A DNA stretch of 23,102 nucleotides from DATKDU01 sp035512595 (GTDB taxonomy: Bacteria; Planctomycetota; Planctomycetia; Pirellulales; Pirellulaceae), in NCBI GenBank assembly GCA_035512595.1, contig DATKDU010000079.1:1-23102 (forward strand), written 5' to 3'. Below are positions 13,895-21,054 of this stretch, one piece after another. A program made the translations under genes and the position numbers. Below the pieces are notes generated by a model. That model was not told the origin of the DNA and did not search any database. It saw nothing but the letters and a program-made list of their open reading frames with translations. Numbering within the stretch: position 1 is the first letter of the stretch; each line of letters starts with the position of its first letter.

Positions 13895-16093
13895 ATGAAG
13901 ACGATGGAAACCGCCGGCATGAGCGAAGCTCCTCACCCCATGGCCGGCGAGCTGTCGGCCCAAGCGATCTACGACAAGTGCTGGGCCCTGGCCCGCAACT
14001 TGTGGTGGACCTGGCATCCGGAAGTCATTAACCTCTTCCGCGACCTCGACCCGATCCGCTGGCGGCAGCTCGACCACAACCCGGTCGCCCTCCTCCGCGA
14101 GTTCACTCCCGACCGCCTGGCGACGCGGGCCGCCGAGATGGTCCTTTACAGCCGCATCAACTACGCCCACCGCCGCCTCAAGGAATATCTCGCCAACAAG
14201 CAGACCTGGGCCGCGACGAATGCCGGCGTGCTGGGGGGCAAGCCGGTCGCTTACTTCTCCGCCGAGTTCGGCCTGCACGAGTCGATCCCCATCTACTCCG
14301 GCGGTCTCGGCGTGCTCTCCGGCGACCACGTCAAAAGCGCCAGCGGCCTGGGGGTCAATCTCATCGGCATGGGGCTGTTCTACGACCAGGGCTACTTCAA
14401 GCAGCAACTCGACGACAACGGCTGGCAGTCGGAGGAATACCTCGACACCAAGGTCGAAAACCTGCCGGTCGAGCCCGCCCTCTCCGCCGACGGCAAACCG
14501 ATCACCGTCCGCGTCGATACCCGTAAAGGTCCGATCCTCGCCAAGCTGTGGTTCATGCACGTCGGCCGCGTGCGGCTCTTCCTGCTCGACTCCAACGTCG
14601 ATGGCAACAGCCCCGAGGACCGCGAACTCACCAGCCGGCTCTACGGCGGCGACGAGCGGACCCGCATCCGCCAGGAGCTCGTCCTCGGCGTCGGCGGCGT
14701 CAAGGCTCTAAAAGCCCTCGGCATTACCCCCGGCGTCTACCACCTCAACGAAGGGCACAGTGCCTTCGGCCCGCTGGAAGTCGTCCGCGAGCGGATGCAC
14801 GACGACGGCCTTTCCTTCAACGACGCTCTCCGCGAAGTGGCCCAGCAAACGGTCTTCACTACGCACACCCCCGTCCCCGCCGGCCACGACCGCTTCCCCG
14901 GCGAGCTCGTCGAAGAACACCTCGGCCCTTTGCGCGACCAGCTCGGCATCAGCTACGACCAGCTCATGGGTCTGGGGCGCGTCGAGCCGCAGAACCCGAG
15001 CGAACCGTTCACCATGACGGTCGTCGGGATGAAGATCTCCCGCCGGGCCAATGCCGTCAGCCAGTTGCACGGGCATATCTCCCGCCGGATGTGGGCCCAA
15101 CTGTGGCCGTGGCGCGTGGAAGAGGAAATCCCCATCGGCCACATCACCAACGGCGTCCACATCCCCACGTGGCTCGCCCAGCAGATGATGCAGCTCTACG
15201 ATCGGCACTTCGTCGCCAACTGGATCTTCCGGATGGGCGAGCCGGAAGTCTGGCAGTCGATCCACAACGTCGATCCGGGCGAATTGTGGGAGACGCACAA
15301 CGCCCTCAAAAATCTGCTGTTGGCTTTCGTTCGCCGCCGCGCCAGCCGACAGTGCCGCCGCCGCGGGGAGAGCGACGACGCGGTGGAAGCCGCCCGCAAC
15401 GTCCTCGACCCCAACGTGCTGACGATCGGCTTCGGCCGCCGCTTCGCCACGTACAAGCGGGCCACGCTGCTGCTCACTGACCCCGAGCGCCTGGCCAAAC
15501 TGGTGAGCGACCACGAGCGGCCGGTGCAGTTCGTCTTCGCCGGCAAGGCCCATCCCAAGGACGAGCCCGGCAAGCGCCTCATCCAGCAGATCGCCAACCT
15601 TCGCAAGGACCCGCGGTTCGGCCACCGCATCGTCTACGTCGAGGACTACGACATGAACGTCTGCCGCCACATGATCCAAGGCGTGGACGTGTGGCTGAAC
15701 AACCCGCGGCGGCCGCTGGAGGCCTCCGGCACCAGCGGGCAGAAGGTCGTCCTCAACGGCGGCCTCAACCTGTCGATCCTCGACGGCTGGTGGGCCGAAG
15801 CGTACGACGGCTCCAACGGCTTTGCCATCGGCCACGGCCGCAGCCACGTCAGCGACGAGGCCACCGACAAGCGCGACGCCCAGTTCCTCTTCCAGGCCCT
15901 GGAGAACGACGTCGTCCCCGTGTACTACGAGCGCGACATCGACGGCCTGCCGCGGCAGTGGATCAAGCGGATGATGAACTCGATCAGCACGCTGGCCTGG
16001 CGGTTCTCGGCCCACCGCATGGTGATGGACTACACCCGCAACTGCTACGTGACCGCCGCCGGCGGCCTCTCCTGCGACATGTCGGTCCGCTAA
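13895..16093 (+). CDS. glgP: Alpha-glucan (glycogen) phosphorylase, GT35, short type with DUF3417 N-terminus
   Basis: Releases glucose-1-phosphate from glycogen or maltodextrin using pyridoxal phosphate. The 732-residue protein is of the short type (compare TIGR02094). It has an N-terminal DUF3417-like segment (ALARNLWWTWHPEVINLFRDLDP, about 31-53), the substrate-site stretch YFSAEFGLHESIPIYSGGLGVLSGDH, YHLNEGHSAF, TTHTPVPAGHDRF, IGFGRRFATYKRATLLL (about 510-526) and the cofactor site EASGTSGQKVVLNGG, whose Lys617 should bind pyridoxal phosphate, followed by LSILDGWWAEAYDG. No gap or shift is seen. ATG 13895 has AGGA at 13884-13887 as ribosome-binding site and a TTGACA promoter upstream. It is not clustered with other glycogen genes. 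A very long antisense ORF over it is a codon-bias artefact. Confidence 0.95.
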   Translation: MKTMETAGMSEAPHPMAGELSAQAIYDKCWALARNLWWTWHPEVINLFRDLDPIRWRQLDHNPVALLREFTPDRLATRAAEMVLYSRINYAHRRLKEYLANKQTWAATNAGVLGGKPVAYFSAEFGLHESIPIYSGGLGVLSGDHVKSASGLGVNLIGMGLFYDQGYFKQQLDDNGWQSEEYLDTKVENLPVEPALSADGKPITVRVDTRKGPILAKLWFMHVGRVRLFLLDSNVDGNSPEDRELTSRLYGGDERTRIRQELVLGVGGVKALKALGITPGVYHLNEGHSAFGPLEVVRERMHDDGLSFNDALREVAQQTVFTTHTPVPAGHDRFPGELVEEHLGPLRDQLGISYDQLMGLGRVEPQNPSEPFTMTVVGMKISRRANAVSQLHGHISRRMWAQLWPWRVEEEIPIGHITNGVHIPTWLAQQMMQLYDRHFVANWIFRMGEPEVWQSIHNVDPGELWETHNALKNLLLAFVRRRASRQCRRRGESDDAVEAARNVLDPNVLTIGFGRRFATYKRATLLLTDPERLAKLVSDHERPVQFVFAGKAHPKDEPGKRLIQQIANLRKDPRFGHRIVYVEDYDMNVCRHMIQGVDVWLNNPRRPLEASGTSGQKVVLNGGLNLSILDGWWAEAYDGSNGFAIGHGRSHVSDEATDKRDAQFLFQALENDVVPVYYERDIDGLPRQWIKRMMNSISTLAWRFSAHRMVMDYTRNCYVTAAGGLSCDMSVR

Positions 16094-16107
16094 GTAGTCC
16101 TGCCGCC

Positions 16108-16128
16108 CCCTCTCCTCCTGGGAGAGGG
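16108..16128 (+). terminator. Hairpin after glgP, of a common dispersed-repeat type
   Basis: CCCTCTCC (16108-16115) pairs with GGAGAGGG (16121-16128) around a TCCTG loop, 15 bp after the glgP stop, followed by CCGGGGTGAGGGTG. This 'CCCTCTCC...GGAGAGGGCCGGGGTGAGGG' word is a dispersed repeat in many G+C-rich bacteria. It could end or protect the glgP transcript, but no U-tract follows. Confidence 0.5.
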
Positions 16129-16152
16129 CCGGGGTGAGGGTGTTGCTCCCCA

Positions 16153-16201
16153 CTCTCCTCTCTCCTCTCTCCTCGCTCCCTCTCTCCACTCTCCCTCTCC
16201 C
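16153..16201. repeat. CT-rich heptamer array
   Basis: CTCTCCT three times in exact tandem (16153, 16160, 16167), then four eroded units in the same phase (CGCTCCC, TCTCTCC, ACTCTCC, CTCTCCC). Unlike the other arrays it is not next to a start codon: the next one (16271) is 69 bp away, with a promoter-like box in between. Confidence 0.7.
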
Positions 16202-16224
16202 CGCCCGTCCCTGCCGCTGAACTA

Positions 16225-16233
16225 TGGTACAAT
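16225..16233 (+). promoter_or_regulatory. Extended -10 promoter for the 59-residue gene
   Basis: TG-G-TACAAT: an extended -10 (TG at 16225-16226) with TACAAT at 16228-16233, five of six to consensus. No good -35 is seen, as is usual for extended -10 promoters. The start point would be near 16240, about 30 nt before the ATG at 16271. Confidence 0.5.
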
Positions 16234-16270
16234 ACCCCTTGCCATCCCCCCGTCCTCCCGGAGCCTTGCC

Positions 16271-16450
16271 ATGATTCGCGTCGCCATCGTCAACGAAACG
16301 GGGAAGGTGCTCATGCCGCAAGAACTCCCCACGGCCGCCGAGCTCCGCGCCGCCGCCTCCCAAGCCACCGCCCTGTCCCGCGAATGCGAACGTCTGGCCA
16401 AGCTCAAAGAGCCGAAAGCAGCCGCGGCGGGAATGCCGTATTTGACCTAG
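16271..16450 (+). CDS. 59-residue small protein of unknown function
   Basis: Starts at ATG 16271 behind GGAG (16260-16263, 7-nt gap) and an extended -10 promoter, and ends at TAG 16448-16450. The N-terminus MIRVAIVNETGKVL looks like a beta-strand pair. Residues about 20-46 (TAAELRAAASQATALSRECERLAKLKE) should form one amphipathic helix or short coiled coil, and the tail is Ala-rich. I do not recognise a family. Promoter, ribosome-binding site and strong G/C at third codon positions all agree that it is expressed. Too short for common ORF cut-offs. Confidence 0.65.
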   Translation: MIRVAIVNETGKVLMPQELPTAAELRAAASQATALSRECERLAKLKEPKAAAAGMPYLT

Positions 16451-16548
16451 CGGCGAGTTGCGTCGATTCCAGCCATCCGAAGCAAGATGGCCCCCTCCTC
16501 TGGCGACACAATGGCTGACGCCGTCCCCCTCGGCTGGCCCCTGTCCCC

Positions 16549-16746
16549 TCACGCCGTCTTGGCGGGAACTGTCGCTTCGTCGTGCTTGACCTGATGCGTG
16601 AAGCCGGTGCCGCAGGTGCAGCCGTAGACGGAGAGGGTGCTGACCGGGTCTTTGCGCGATTTGTCGGTCCAGCGGTGCTTCTGGCTGACAAGCTTAACAG
16701 TCGTGCCGCTGCACCGCGGACACTTGGGTACAGGGTCATACGCCAT
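16549..16746 (-). CDS. Small zinc-ribbon-like protein
   Basis: A 65-residue protein. Two cysteine pairs, CPRC near residue 9-12 and C-T-C near 48-50, are spaced as in a zinc ribbon, and each pair is followed by Gly/Thr as in typical knuckles. The middle is Lys/Arg-rich (SQKHRWTDKSRKDP). ATG 16746 has a good ribosome-binding site (GGAGG, 4-5 nt upstream) and is preferred over the TTG at 16761. It probably binds zinc and perhaps nucleic acid or a protein; the second pair being CxC rather than CxxC is unusual. Convergent with the 59-residue gene. Function unknown. Confidence 0.65.
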   Translation of the reverse strand: MAYDPVPKCPRCSGTTVKLVSQKHRWTDKSRKDPVSTLSVYGCTCGTGFTHQVKHDEATVPAKTA

Positions 16747-16970
16747 GGGGTCCTCCGCCAATCTGCAAAGGTAATTGGGATTCGGGGCCTAGGCCAAGAT
16801 TGGTTTGCGCCGAGAATGCCAATGAGACCCGGCCCGCGCCAATGGCGGGCCACGCTGGCCGTGTCAGATGAGAGACCAGCGCAGGAAGCCTACGTCATGG
16901 GGCGGGGAAAGCAAGGGAAAGCGGGGCCAGGGGACAGGGGGCAATGCCGAGCTACTAAAGCTCTGGCGAA

Positions 16971-17151
16971 ATCCCCGATGGGCTGTCGAACACCTGCCTG
17001 GCCGGTGAAAAGTACGTCGCCCTTGGCGAGTATGCCACCGGAAAGCCCGAAAACGACGACCAGCACCTGTTCGTCGTTCGACGGCACGAACTTCACCAGC
17101 CACGGAGTTGCTCTTTGCGCAAGCTGGTGGTCGGTCCACGGGAACGATTGA
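16971..17151 (+). pseudogene. Relic of a DUF1559 (planctomycete pilin-like) gene
   Basis: DUF1559 proteins are secreted pseudopilin-like proteins found in large numbers in planctomycetes, with a conserved 'DGxSNTYLVGEKY......DDQ' block. From 16971 this frame reads IPDGLSNTCLAGEKYVALGE and then YATGKPENDDQHLFV, a close match. At 17076 the family sequence continues only after a frame change: FDGTNFTSHG, from 17077 to a TGA at 17149-17151. There is no start codon, no N-terminal methylation motif and no remaining C-terminus, so this is a decayed fragment of about 60 codons. The rest of 16747-17152 shows no other gene I can support; opposite-strand ORFs there are not family-like. The match is from memory of the family pattern. 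Confidence 0.5.
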
Positions 17152-17152
17152 C

Positions 17153-17338
17153 ATGAGCGACCCGAACATTAACGCGAATCAGATCGACGATCAGTGCCAC
17201 ATGGTAGGCGGCCCAGTCGATGGACAAACGATCCCATTGCCTCGAAGCCAGACGGAGTACGCATTGCCCGTCGAGGCCGCCTCTTTGCTCGAGGAACTGG
17301 GAGAGATGCTGGGGGACCTGAACGAGAAGACAGGTTGA
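17153..17338 (+). CDS. 61-residue small protein of unknown function
   Basis: Starts at ATG 17153, two bases after the stop of the DUF1559 relic, with a weak GGGAA upstream. The sequence is acidic and soluble: an Asn/Asp-rich start (MSDPNINANQIDDQ), a central GGPVDGQTIPLP turn-like motif (about 19-30) and a C-terminal helix (EAASLLEELGEMLGDLNEK). I do not recognise the family, although GGPxDGxxI-type motifs are common in small planctomycete and phage-like proteins. Its stop codon lies inside the hairpin shared with the converging amidase gene. Moderate confidence that it is a gene. Confidence 0.5.
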   Translation: MSDPNINANQIDDQCHMVGGPVDGQTIPLPRSQTEYALPVEAASLLEELGEMLGDLNEKTG

Positions 17339-17347
17339 AAACCTGTC
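17329..17347. terminator. Bidirectional hairpin between converging genes
   Basis: GACAGGTT (17329-17336) and AACCTGTC (17340-17347) form a perfect 8-bp stem with a 3-nt loop. It covers the stop of the plus-strand small gene and ends next to the stop of the minus-strand amidase, the right place for a shared terminator. This word is also a REP-like repeat type in my memory of planctomycete genomes. Confidence 0.5.
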
Positions 17348-18931
17348 CTACGCCGGCACCCACGCCCGCAGCGGGTAGTCGTCGCGCTGGGAAAAATCTT
17401 CTTCTAGCGCGGACATGATCGCCAGGATGATGTCTTCGCGCCAGTGGAGAGCGGCGATTTGCACGCCGATGGGCAGGCCCGCAGAGCCGGCGTCGGTGGC
17501 GGCGGCTTGGCGCTCGGCCGTGTCGCGGGCGAAAGTGCGGCCGGTCTCTTCCCCAGCACGGACGCGCGAGATAGAAAAGACGCCGGCCGGAATGCCGAGC
17601 AGGTTGGGGACCATCGCATAGCCGGCGGCGGGGATCAGGTCGATGGCCCGCTGGTGCTGCGGCGCGGGGAGAGCGTGCGGCGGCGATAAGAACGCCTGGT
17701 AGCCGGCCTGCTGCATGTCGCTTAGCCAGCGGCGGACGAACGCATTGCGGCGATCGATGAGCTGCCAGTATTCATCGGCCGAGCGGGGGCGGGCCTCGAC
17801 CGTCACAGCGGCCATCCACCGCTGCCCGGCCAGCCGCAGGCCGGCCACCACCGCGTGCCGCAGCGAGCGGTTCATCCCCGCCACCGTCCGAATCCGCCGC
17901 ACGCGCCAATCGAGCTGGCTCCCCTCCGACAGCCGCCGGGCTCCCGCGCCGCCGTCGGCGCCGAGCAGGCCAAAGTAAATCTCCATCGCCTCGCCGGTCC
18001 AGTCGGGTTTGATCTCCTCCACGATCGCGCCGCGGGCGGCCAGGGCCTCGGCCGCCTCGCGCACGGCCCGAACGATGGCCCGCGAGGCAGGAAAATATCC
18101 GTCGTCGGTCCAGCAGGCGATCTTGAGCCCCTTGAGCTTCACGTCGCGCGGGCTGGCCAGCGGGGCCAATTGGGTATCGGGCTCGCTGCGGCCGTCGCTG
18201 GCGTCGGCCAGGACGCGCAGCGCCAGATCGAGATCCTCGACGTGCCGGGCCAGCGGGCCGGACCGCGAAATCACCCCTTCCATGCCGCGCAGCGTCCGCC
18301 TGGAGCCGCTGCGCGGCAGGAGGAAGGAGGTGGTCATCAGGCCGTGAATGCCGCTGAAGTGCGCCGGGACGCGAATGCTGCCGCCGAGATCGTTCCCCAG
18401 GCCCAGGGGGGAGCCGCGGGCGGCAATGAGTGCCGCTTCGCCGCCGGTGCTGCCGCCGGGGGTGCGGGCGAGGTCCCAGGGATTGTTGGTGCGGCCGTAG
18501 ACCGGGTTGTCGCACTCGTGCCAGATCATGATCTGCGGCAGATTGGTCTTGGCCAGGACAATGCCGCCGGCGCGGCGGAGGCGGCTGACGAGCGTGCCGT
18601 CGGCGGGCAGGAGCTCGTCGCGGAGGTGCGCTAGGCCGATGCAGGAGGGCGTGCCCGCCAGGTGAAAGCACTCCTTGATCGTGATCGGCACGCCGTGTAG
18701 TGGCGGCAACGACTCTCCCGCGGCACGGCGGACATCGGCCTGGGCCGCTTCCTGGCGCGCCTGGTCGTAGAGCGGGATCGCCACCGCGTGCACCTGCGGC
18801 TCGATGGCCGCGATGCGGGCCAGATACCGCTCGGTGGCTTCGGCGGAAGACAATTCCCCGCGGGCGATTTGCCGCGCCAGCTCCGCGGCACTCAGTTCTA
18901 GAAGCGGGTCATGCGGAGGGGAAGCATCCAT
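17348..18931 (-). CDS. Amidase-signature enzyme, FAAH-like
   Basis: A 527-residue amidase-signature hydrolase, cleaving an amide bond by a Ser-cisSer-Lys triad. All three residues are present: Lys86 in GVPITIKECF, Ser161 in PGGSTGGEAALI and Ser185 in LGNDLGGSIRVPAHFSG. The wording GGSxGGEAALI...GSPLGLGxDxGGSIRxPxxFxGI is closer to animal fatty-acid amide hydrolase (FAAH) than to GatA, so a free-standing hydrolase of fatty or aryl amides is more likely than the tRNA amidotransferase subunit, and no gatB or gatC is nearby. It lacks an N-terminal membrane anchor or signal peptide. It lies downstream of the LRR lipoprotein gene on the same strand, separated by a heptamer hairpin (18941-19017) that may uncouple them. 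The real substrate is unknown. Confidence 0.9.
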   Translation of the reverse strand: MDASPPHDPLLELSAAELARQIARGELSSAEATERYLARIAAIEPQVHAVAIPLYDQARQEAAQADVRRAAGESLPPLHGVPITIKECFHLAGTPSCIGLAHLRDELLPADGTLVSRLRRAGGIVLAKTNLPQIMIWHECDNPVYGRTNNPWDLARTPGGSTGGEAALIAARGSPLGLGNDLGGSIRVPAHFSGIHGLMTTSFLLPRSGSRRTLRGMEGVISRSGPLARHVEDLDLALRVLADASDGRSEPDTQLAPLASPRDVKLKGLKIACWTDDGYFPASRAIVRAVREAAEALAARGAIVEEIKPDWTGEAMEIYFGLLGADGGAGARRLSEGSQLDWRVRRIRTVAGMNRSLRHAVVAGLRLAGQRWMAAVTVEARPRSADEYWQLIDRRNAFVRRWLSDMQQAGYQAFLSPPHALPAPQHQRAIDLIPAAGYAMVPNLLGIPAGVFSISRVRAGEETGRTFARDTAERQAAATDAGSAGLPIGVQIAALHWREDIILAIMSALEEDFSQRDDYPLRAWVPA

Positions 18932-18940
18932 GGCAGTTCA

Positions 18941-19017
18941 GAATGACCAATGACCAAGCACCAATGACCAATGCTCGTGAATCCCATTGGTCCTTGGGAT
19001 TTGGTCATTGGTCATTC
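18941..19017. repeat. In-phase heptamer palindrome (large hairpin)
   Basis: Eleven 7-nt units: five CAATGAC-type units (18941-18975), one central unit, then five GTCATTG-type units (18983-19017). The halves are reverse complements: 18941-18957 (GAATGACCAATGACCAA) pairs perfectly with 19001-19017, and the inner parts pair 12 of 13 after a 3-nt mismatch. It sits 9 bp before the amidase ATG and 9 bp after the LRR lipoprotein stop on the minus strand, so it could act as a terminator or mRNA hairpin. Confidence 0.85.
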
Positions 19018-19026
19018 CTTCCACAT

Positions 19027-20529
19027 TTATCGCTTCACCGTGGTCAATCCGGGCAGCTTCTCCTGCAACTTTTTGACCCCCTCCTCGGTAATCATCGGAC
19101 AGAAGGTGACGATCAGTTCCTTGAGGTTCTTCATTTCGGACAGATTTTCCAGCCCAGCGTCGGTGAGACCCGGGTTGCTCCCCAAGTGCAGGAACTCCAG
19201 GTCGGTCAGGCCCTTGAGGTGAGCCAGGCCCGCATCGGAAAGGTTCTTGCACTTGTCCAGATTGAGCCGCTTGAGCTTCTGGAGTTCGCCAATGTGCGCC
19301 AGCCCCTCGTCGGTCGTGGTCGAGAACCAGAGGTTGAGATCTTCGAGATTGGAGAGCTTCTTCAACTCGGCCAGCCCCTTGTCCCCCACGGCGGTTTCCG
19401 ACAAGTCAAGCTTTTTGAGTGCTGTCAGCCCCGCAAGATGGATCATGGCTCGGCTCACGGCCGATGTGCTGCGAAGATCGAGTGATTCCAGCTTCGCCAT
19501 GCCTTTGATTTTTTCCAGTGCGTCCACATCGACGTTGTTCGAGCCGTACAGCTTTAGATCGGTTAGATTCGGTAGTGCCGCGATCTGGGCCAGCCCATCC
19601 GGGCCAACCGCGCTTTGCTCCAATGACAGCGATCGCAGCTCCTTGGCATCGGCGACGTAGGTCAGGACGGTGTCGGTAATGGTCGGTCCCCACAACCGCA
19701 GGCTCCGCAGCTTCGGAAAGTTCTTGAGCACTGCCAGCCCTTGCTCGCTGACGAAATTGCAGTCCTGCAGGTCGAGCAGCTCGAGGTGTGACATTCCGCG
19801 AATGGCATCCAGGCAAGCATCGTCAAACTTCGTTTGGGCAGCGCGAATACGCTTCAGCGTCTTGATCTCCGCCAGGTACTGGTATCCCTCGGCGCTGATG
19901 TCGCAGAGCTTCAGCGTAATGTCTTCCAGTTTTTTCGCACCTTTGAGGTGCACCATCCCCGCGTTGGTGATCCCGCTCTGTGTGAGATCGAGCGTCTTGA
20001 GGGCCGGCATCTTGGCGACCGACTTCATTCCTTCGTCGGTGACGTCCCGCTTGTCGGCAGTCAGTTTTTGCAGCGTGGGGAACTCGGCCAGTGCCGCCAG
20101 ATCGGCGTCGCTGCCGGCGGGCCCCAACTCGACGGTGGTCAGCTTGCCGGCCGGGTCGAACGTGACGACCCAGGCATCGGTCTGGAGCGTATGAGCCGCG
20201 TCGCCGGCACTGCCGGCTTTGACGGCCGGAAAGGCTTCGAGCTTCTTCGCTTCGGCCTTTTCTGCTTCATTCGCACTGGCCGACTGAATCTCGCAGCTCA
20301 CCAGGACGTGATTTTTGTCGAAACCCAGGCTCCAGAGCCCCGTCGCGACGGTCACCGGCGCTTTGGGGCCAGCGGCGGCCTCAGCCGCGGTCGAATCGCT
20401 GCCGGTGCTCGATCCGCCGCTGTCTTCCTTCTTGTCCGTAGACGGAGTCGAAGTGGGACAGCCGCACAGCACGAGTGCGGCGGCGAGGACGAGCAAGGAG
20501 AGCGTGCGTAGAACCAATCGGGCGGGCAT
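19027..20529 (-). CDS. Leucine-rich-repeat lipoprotein
   Basis: A 500-residue exported protein. Residues 1-24 form a signal peptide with a lipobox-like end (LVLCGC), so it is probably a lipoprotein on the outer face of a membrane. A Ser/Asp/Thr-rich linker (about 25-50) and a small domain (about 55-125, FDPAGKLTTVELGPAG) follow. From about 130 to the end there are about a dozen LRR units of roughly 23-26 residues of the 'LKKLDLSETAVGDKGLAELKKLSNLEDL' kind, a bacterial form also seen in the mini-LRR at 1123-1443. LRRs bind proteins; the partner is unknown. The start at ATG 20529 is fixed by the signal peptide. The promoter must lie in 20530-20850; a TACAAT on the minus strand near 20835 is a weak candidate. 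Confidence 0.9.
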   Translation of the reverse strand: MPARLVLRTLSLLVLAAALVLCGCPTSTPSTDKKEDSGGSSTGSDSTAAEAAAGPKAPVTVATGLWSLGFDKNHVLVSCEIQSASANEAEKAEAKKLEAFPAVKAGSAGDAAHTLQTDAWVVTFDPAGKLTTVELGPAGSDADLAALAEFPTLQKLTADKRDVTDEGMKSVAKMPALKTLDLTQSGITNAGMVHLKGAKKLEDITLKLCDISAEGYQYLAEIKTLKRIRAAQTKFDDACLDAIRGMSHLELLDLQDCNFVSEQGLAVLKNFPKLRSLRLWGPTITDTVLTYVADAKELRSLSLEQSAVGPDGLAQIAALPNLTDLKLYGSNNVDVDALEKIKGMAKLESLDLRSTSAVSRAMIHLAGLTALKKLDLSETAVGDKGLAELKKLSNLEDLNLWFSTTTDEGLAHIGELQKLKRLNLDKCKNLSDAGLAHLKGLTDLEFLHLGSNPGLTDAGLENLSEMKNLKELIVTFCPMITEEGVKKLQEKLPGLTTVKR

Positions 20530-20547
20530 GTCGGGCGACTCCGCTAA

Positions 20548-20577
20548 GCTGGCGGGGGACTGGCATCGACCGCCAGC
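20548..20577. repeat. Hairpin upstream of the LRR lipoprotein gene
   Basis: GCTGGCGG (20548-20555) pairs with CCGCCAGC (20570-20577) around a 14-nt loop, 19 bp upstream of the LRR lipoprotein start. In the mRNA of that gene it would form a hairpin in the 5' leader; it may equally be a dispersed repeat. Confidence 0.45.
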
Positions 20578-21054
20578 CTACTGAAGCCCTTCTCGGAACG
20601 CAAACCCCCTGGCATTGGCGAGCAGCCGCTTATGCGGCGCGCAAAAAAGCGACCCTCTCCCTGGCGGCACTGGGGGCAGTCAGTGGCCGGTCCGAAGAAG
20701 AGGGCCGCTCATTGGGCGGAGTCTCCCCGCCCATTTTTCGCGCCTGCGACGTGATGATCATCGGATGCGCGTTGCCGCAACTTGGGGCCATCCGACAGTT
20801 CGTTGCGGTTTCCGCCCTCTCGCCAGACGCACGGTCCGATTGTAACGGCTGCGCCGGAGGTAGCAGCGAAACATTCCGTTGGTGCGTGCGATGTTTTCAG
20901 CGCAAGTCCAGTCGCCGCACTGTTTCCTCGCTGCCGGATGCCGCGATTGCTTGTCCGCTTCGGCCCCCCTTACAATTGATGGAATCGGACGACCGGACCC
21001 GCTCCGAGTCGTCACGCCCAGGCACGTCCGTCCGCTATCCGCAGGAGTCTGACC
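20578..21054. other. Divergent spacer without a supported gene
   Basis: Nearly 480 bp between the divergent LRR lipoprotein and aldehyde dehydrogenase genes. ORFs that cross it have Arg/Ser-rich, non-protein-like translations. It must carry the promoters of both genes; I can point only to the boxes at 20947-20976. No repeat array or RNA gene is recognised. Confidence 0.5.
20947..20976 (+). promoter_or_regulatory. Putative promoter of the aldehyde dehydrogenase gene
   Basis: TTGCTT (20947-20952), an 18-bp spacer, and TACAAT (20971-20976), five of six to the -10 consensus. The transcript would begin near 20983, with a leader of about 70 nt to the ATG at 21055. Confidence 0.4.

Noticed and set aside
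14708..16552. 614-codon minus-strand ORF across glgP
   Set aside because: It lies antisense to a full-length, motif-complete glgP. Its translation is Val/Asp/Gly/His-rich, as expected from the complement of G+C-biased codons, and has no family motif.
16890..17096. 68-codon minus-strand ORF starting at GTG 17096
   Set aside because: Its N-terminal part looks plausible, but it lies opposite the DUF1559-like block, which has a recognisable family pattern, and its C-terminal half is low-complexity Pro/Cys-rich.
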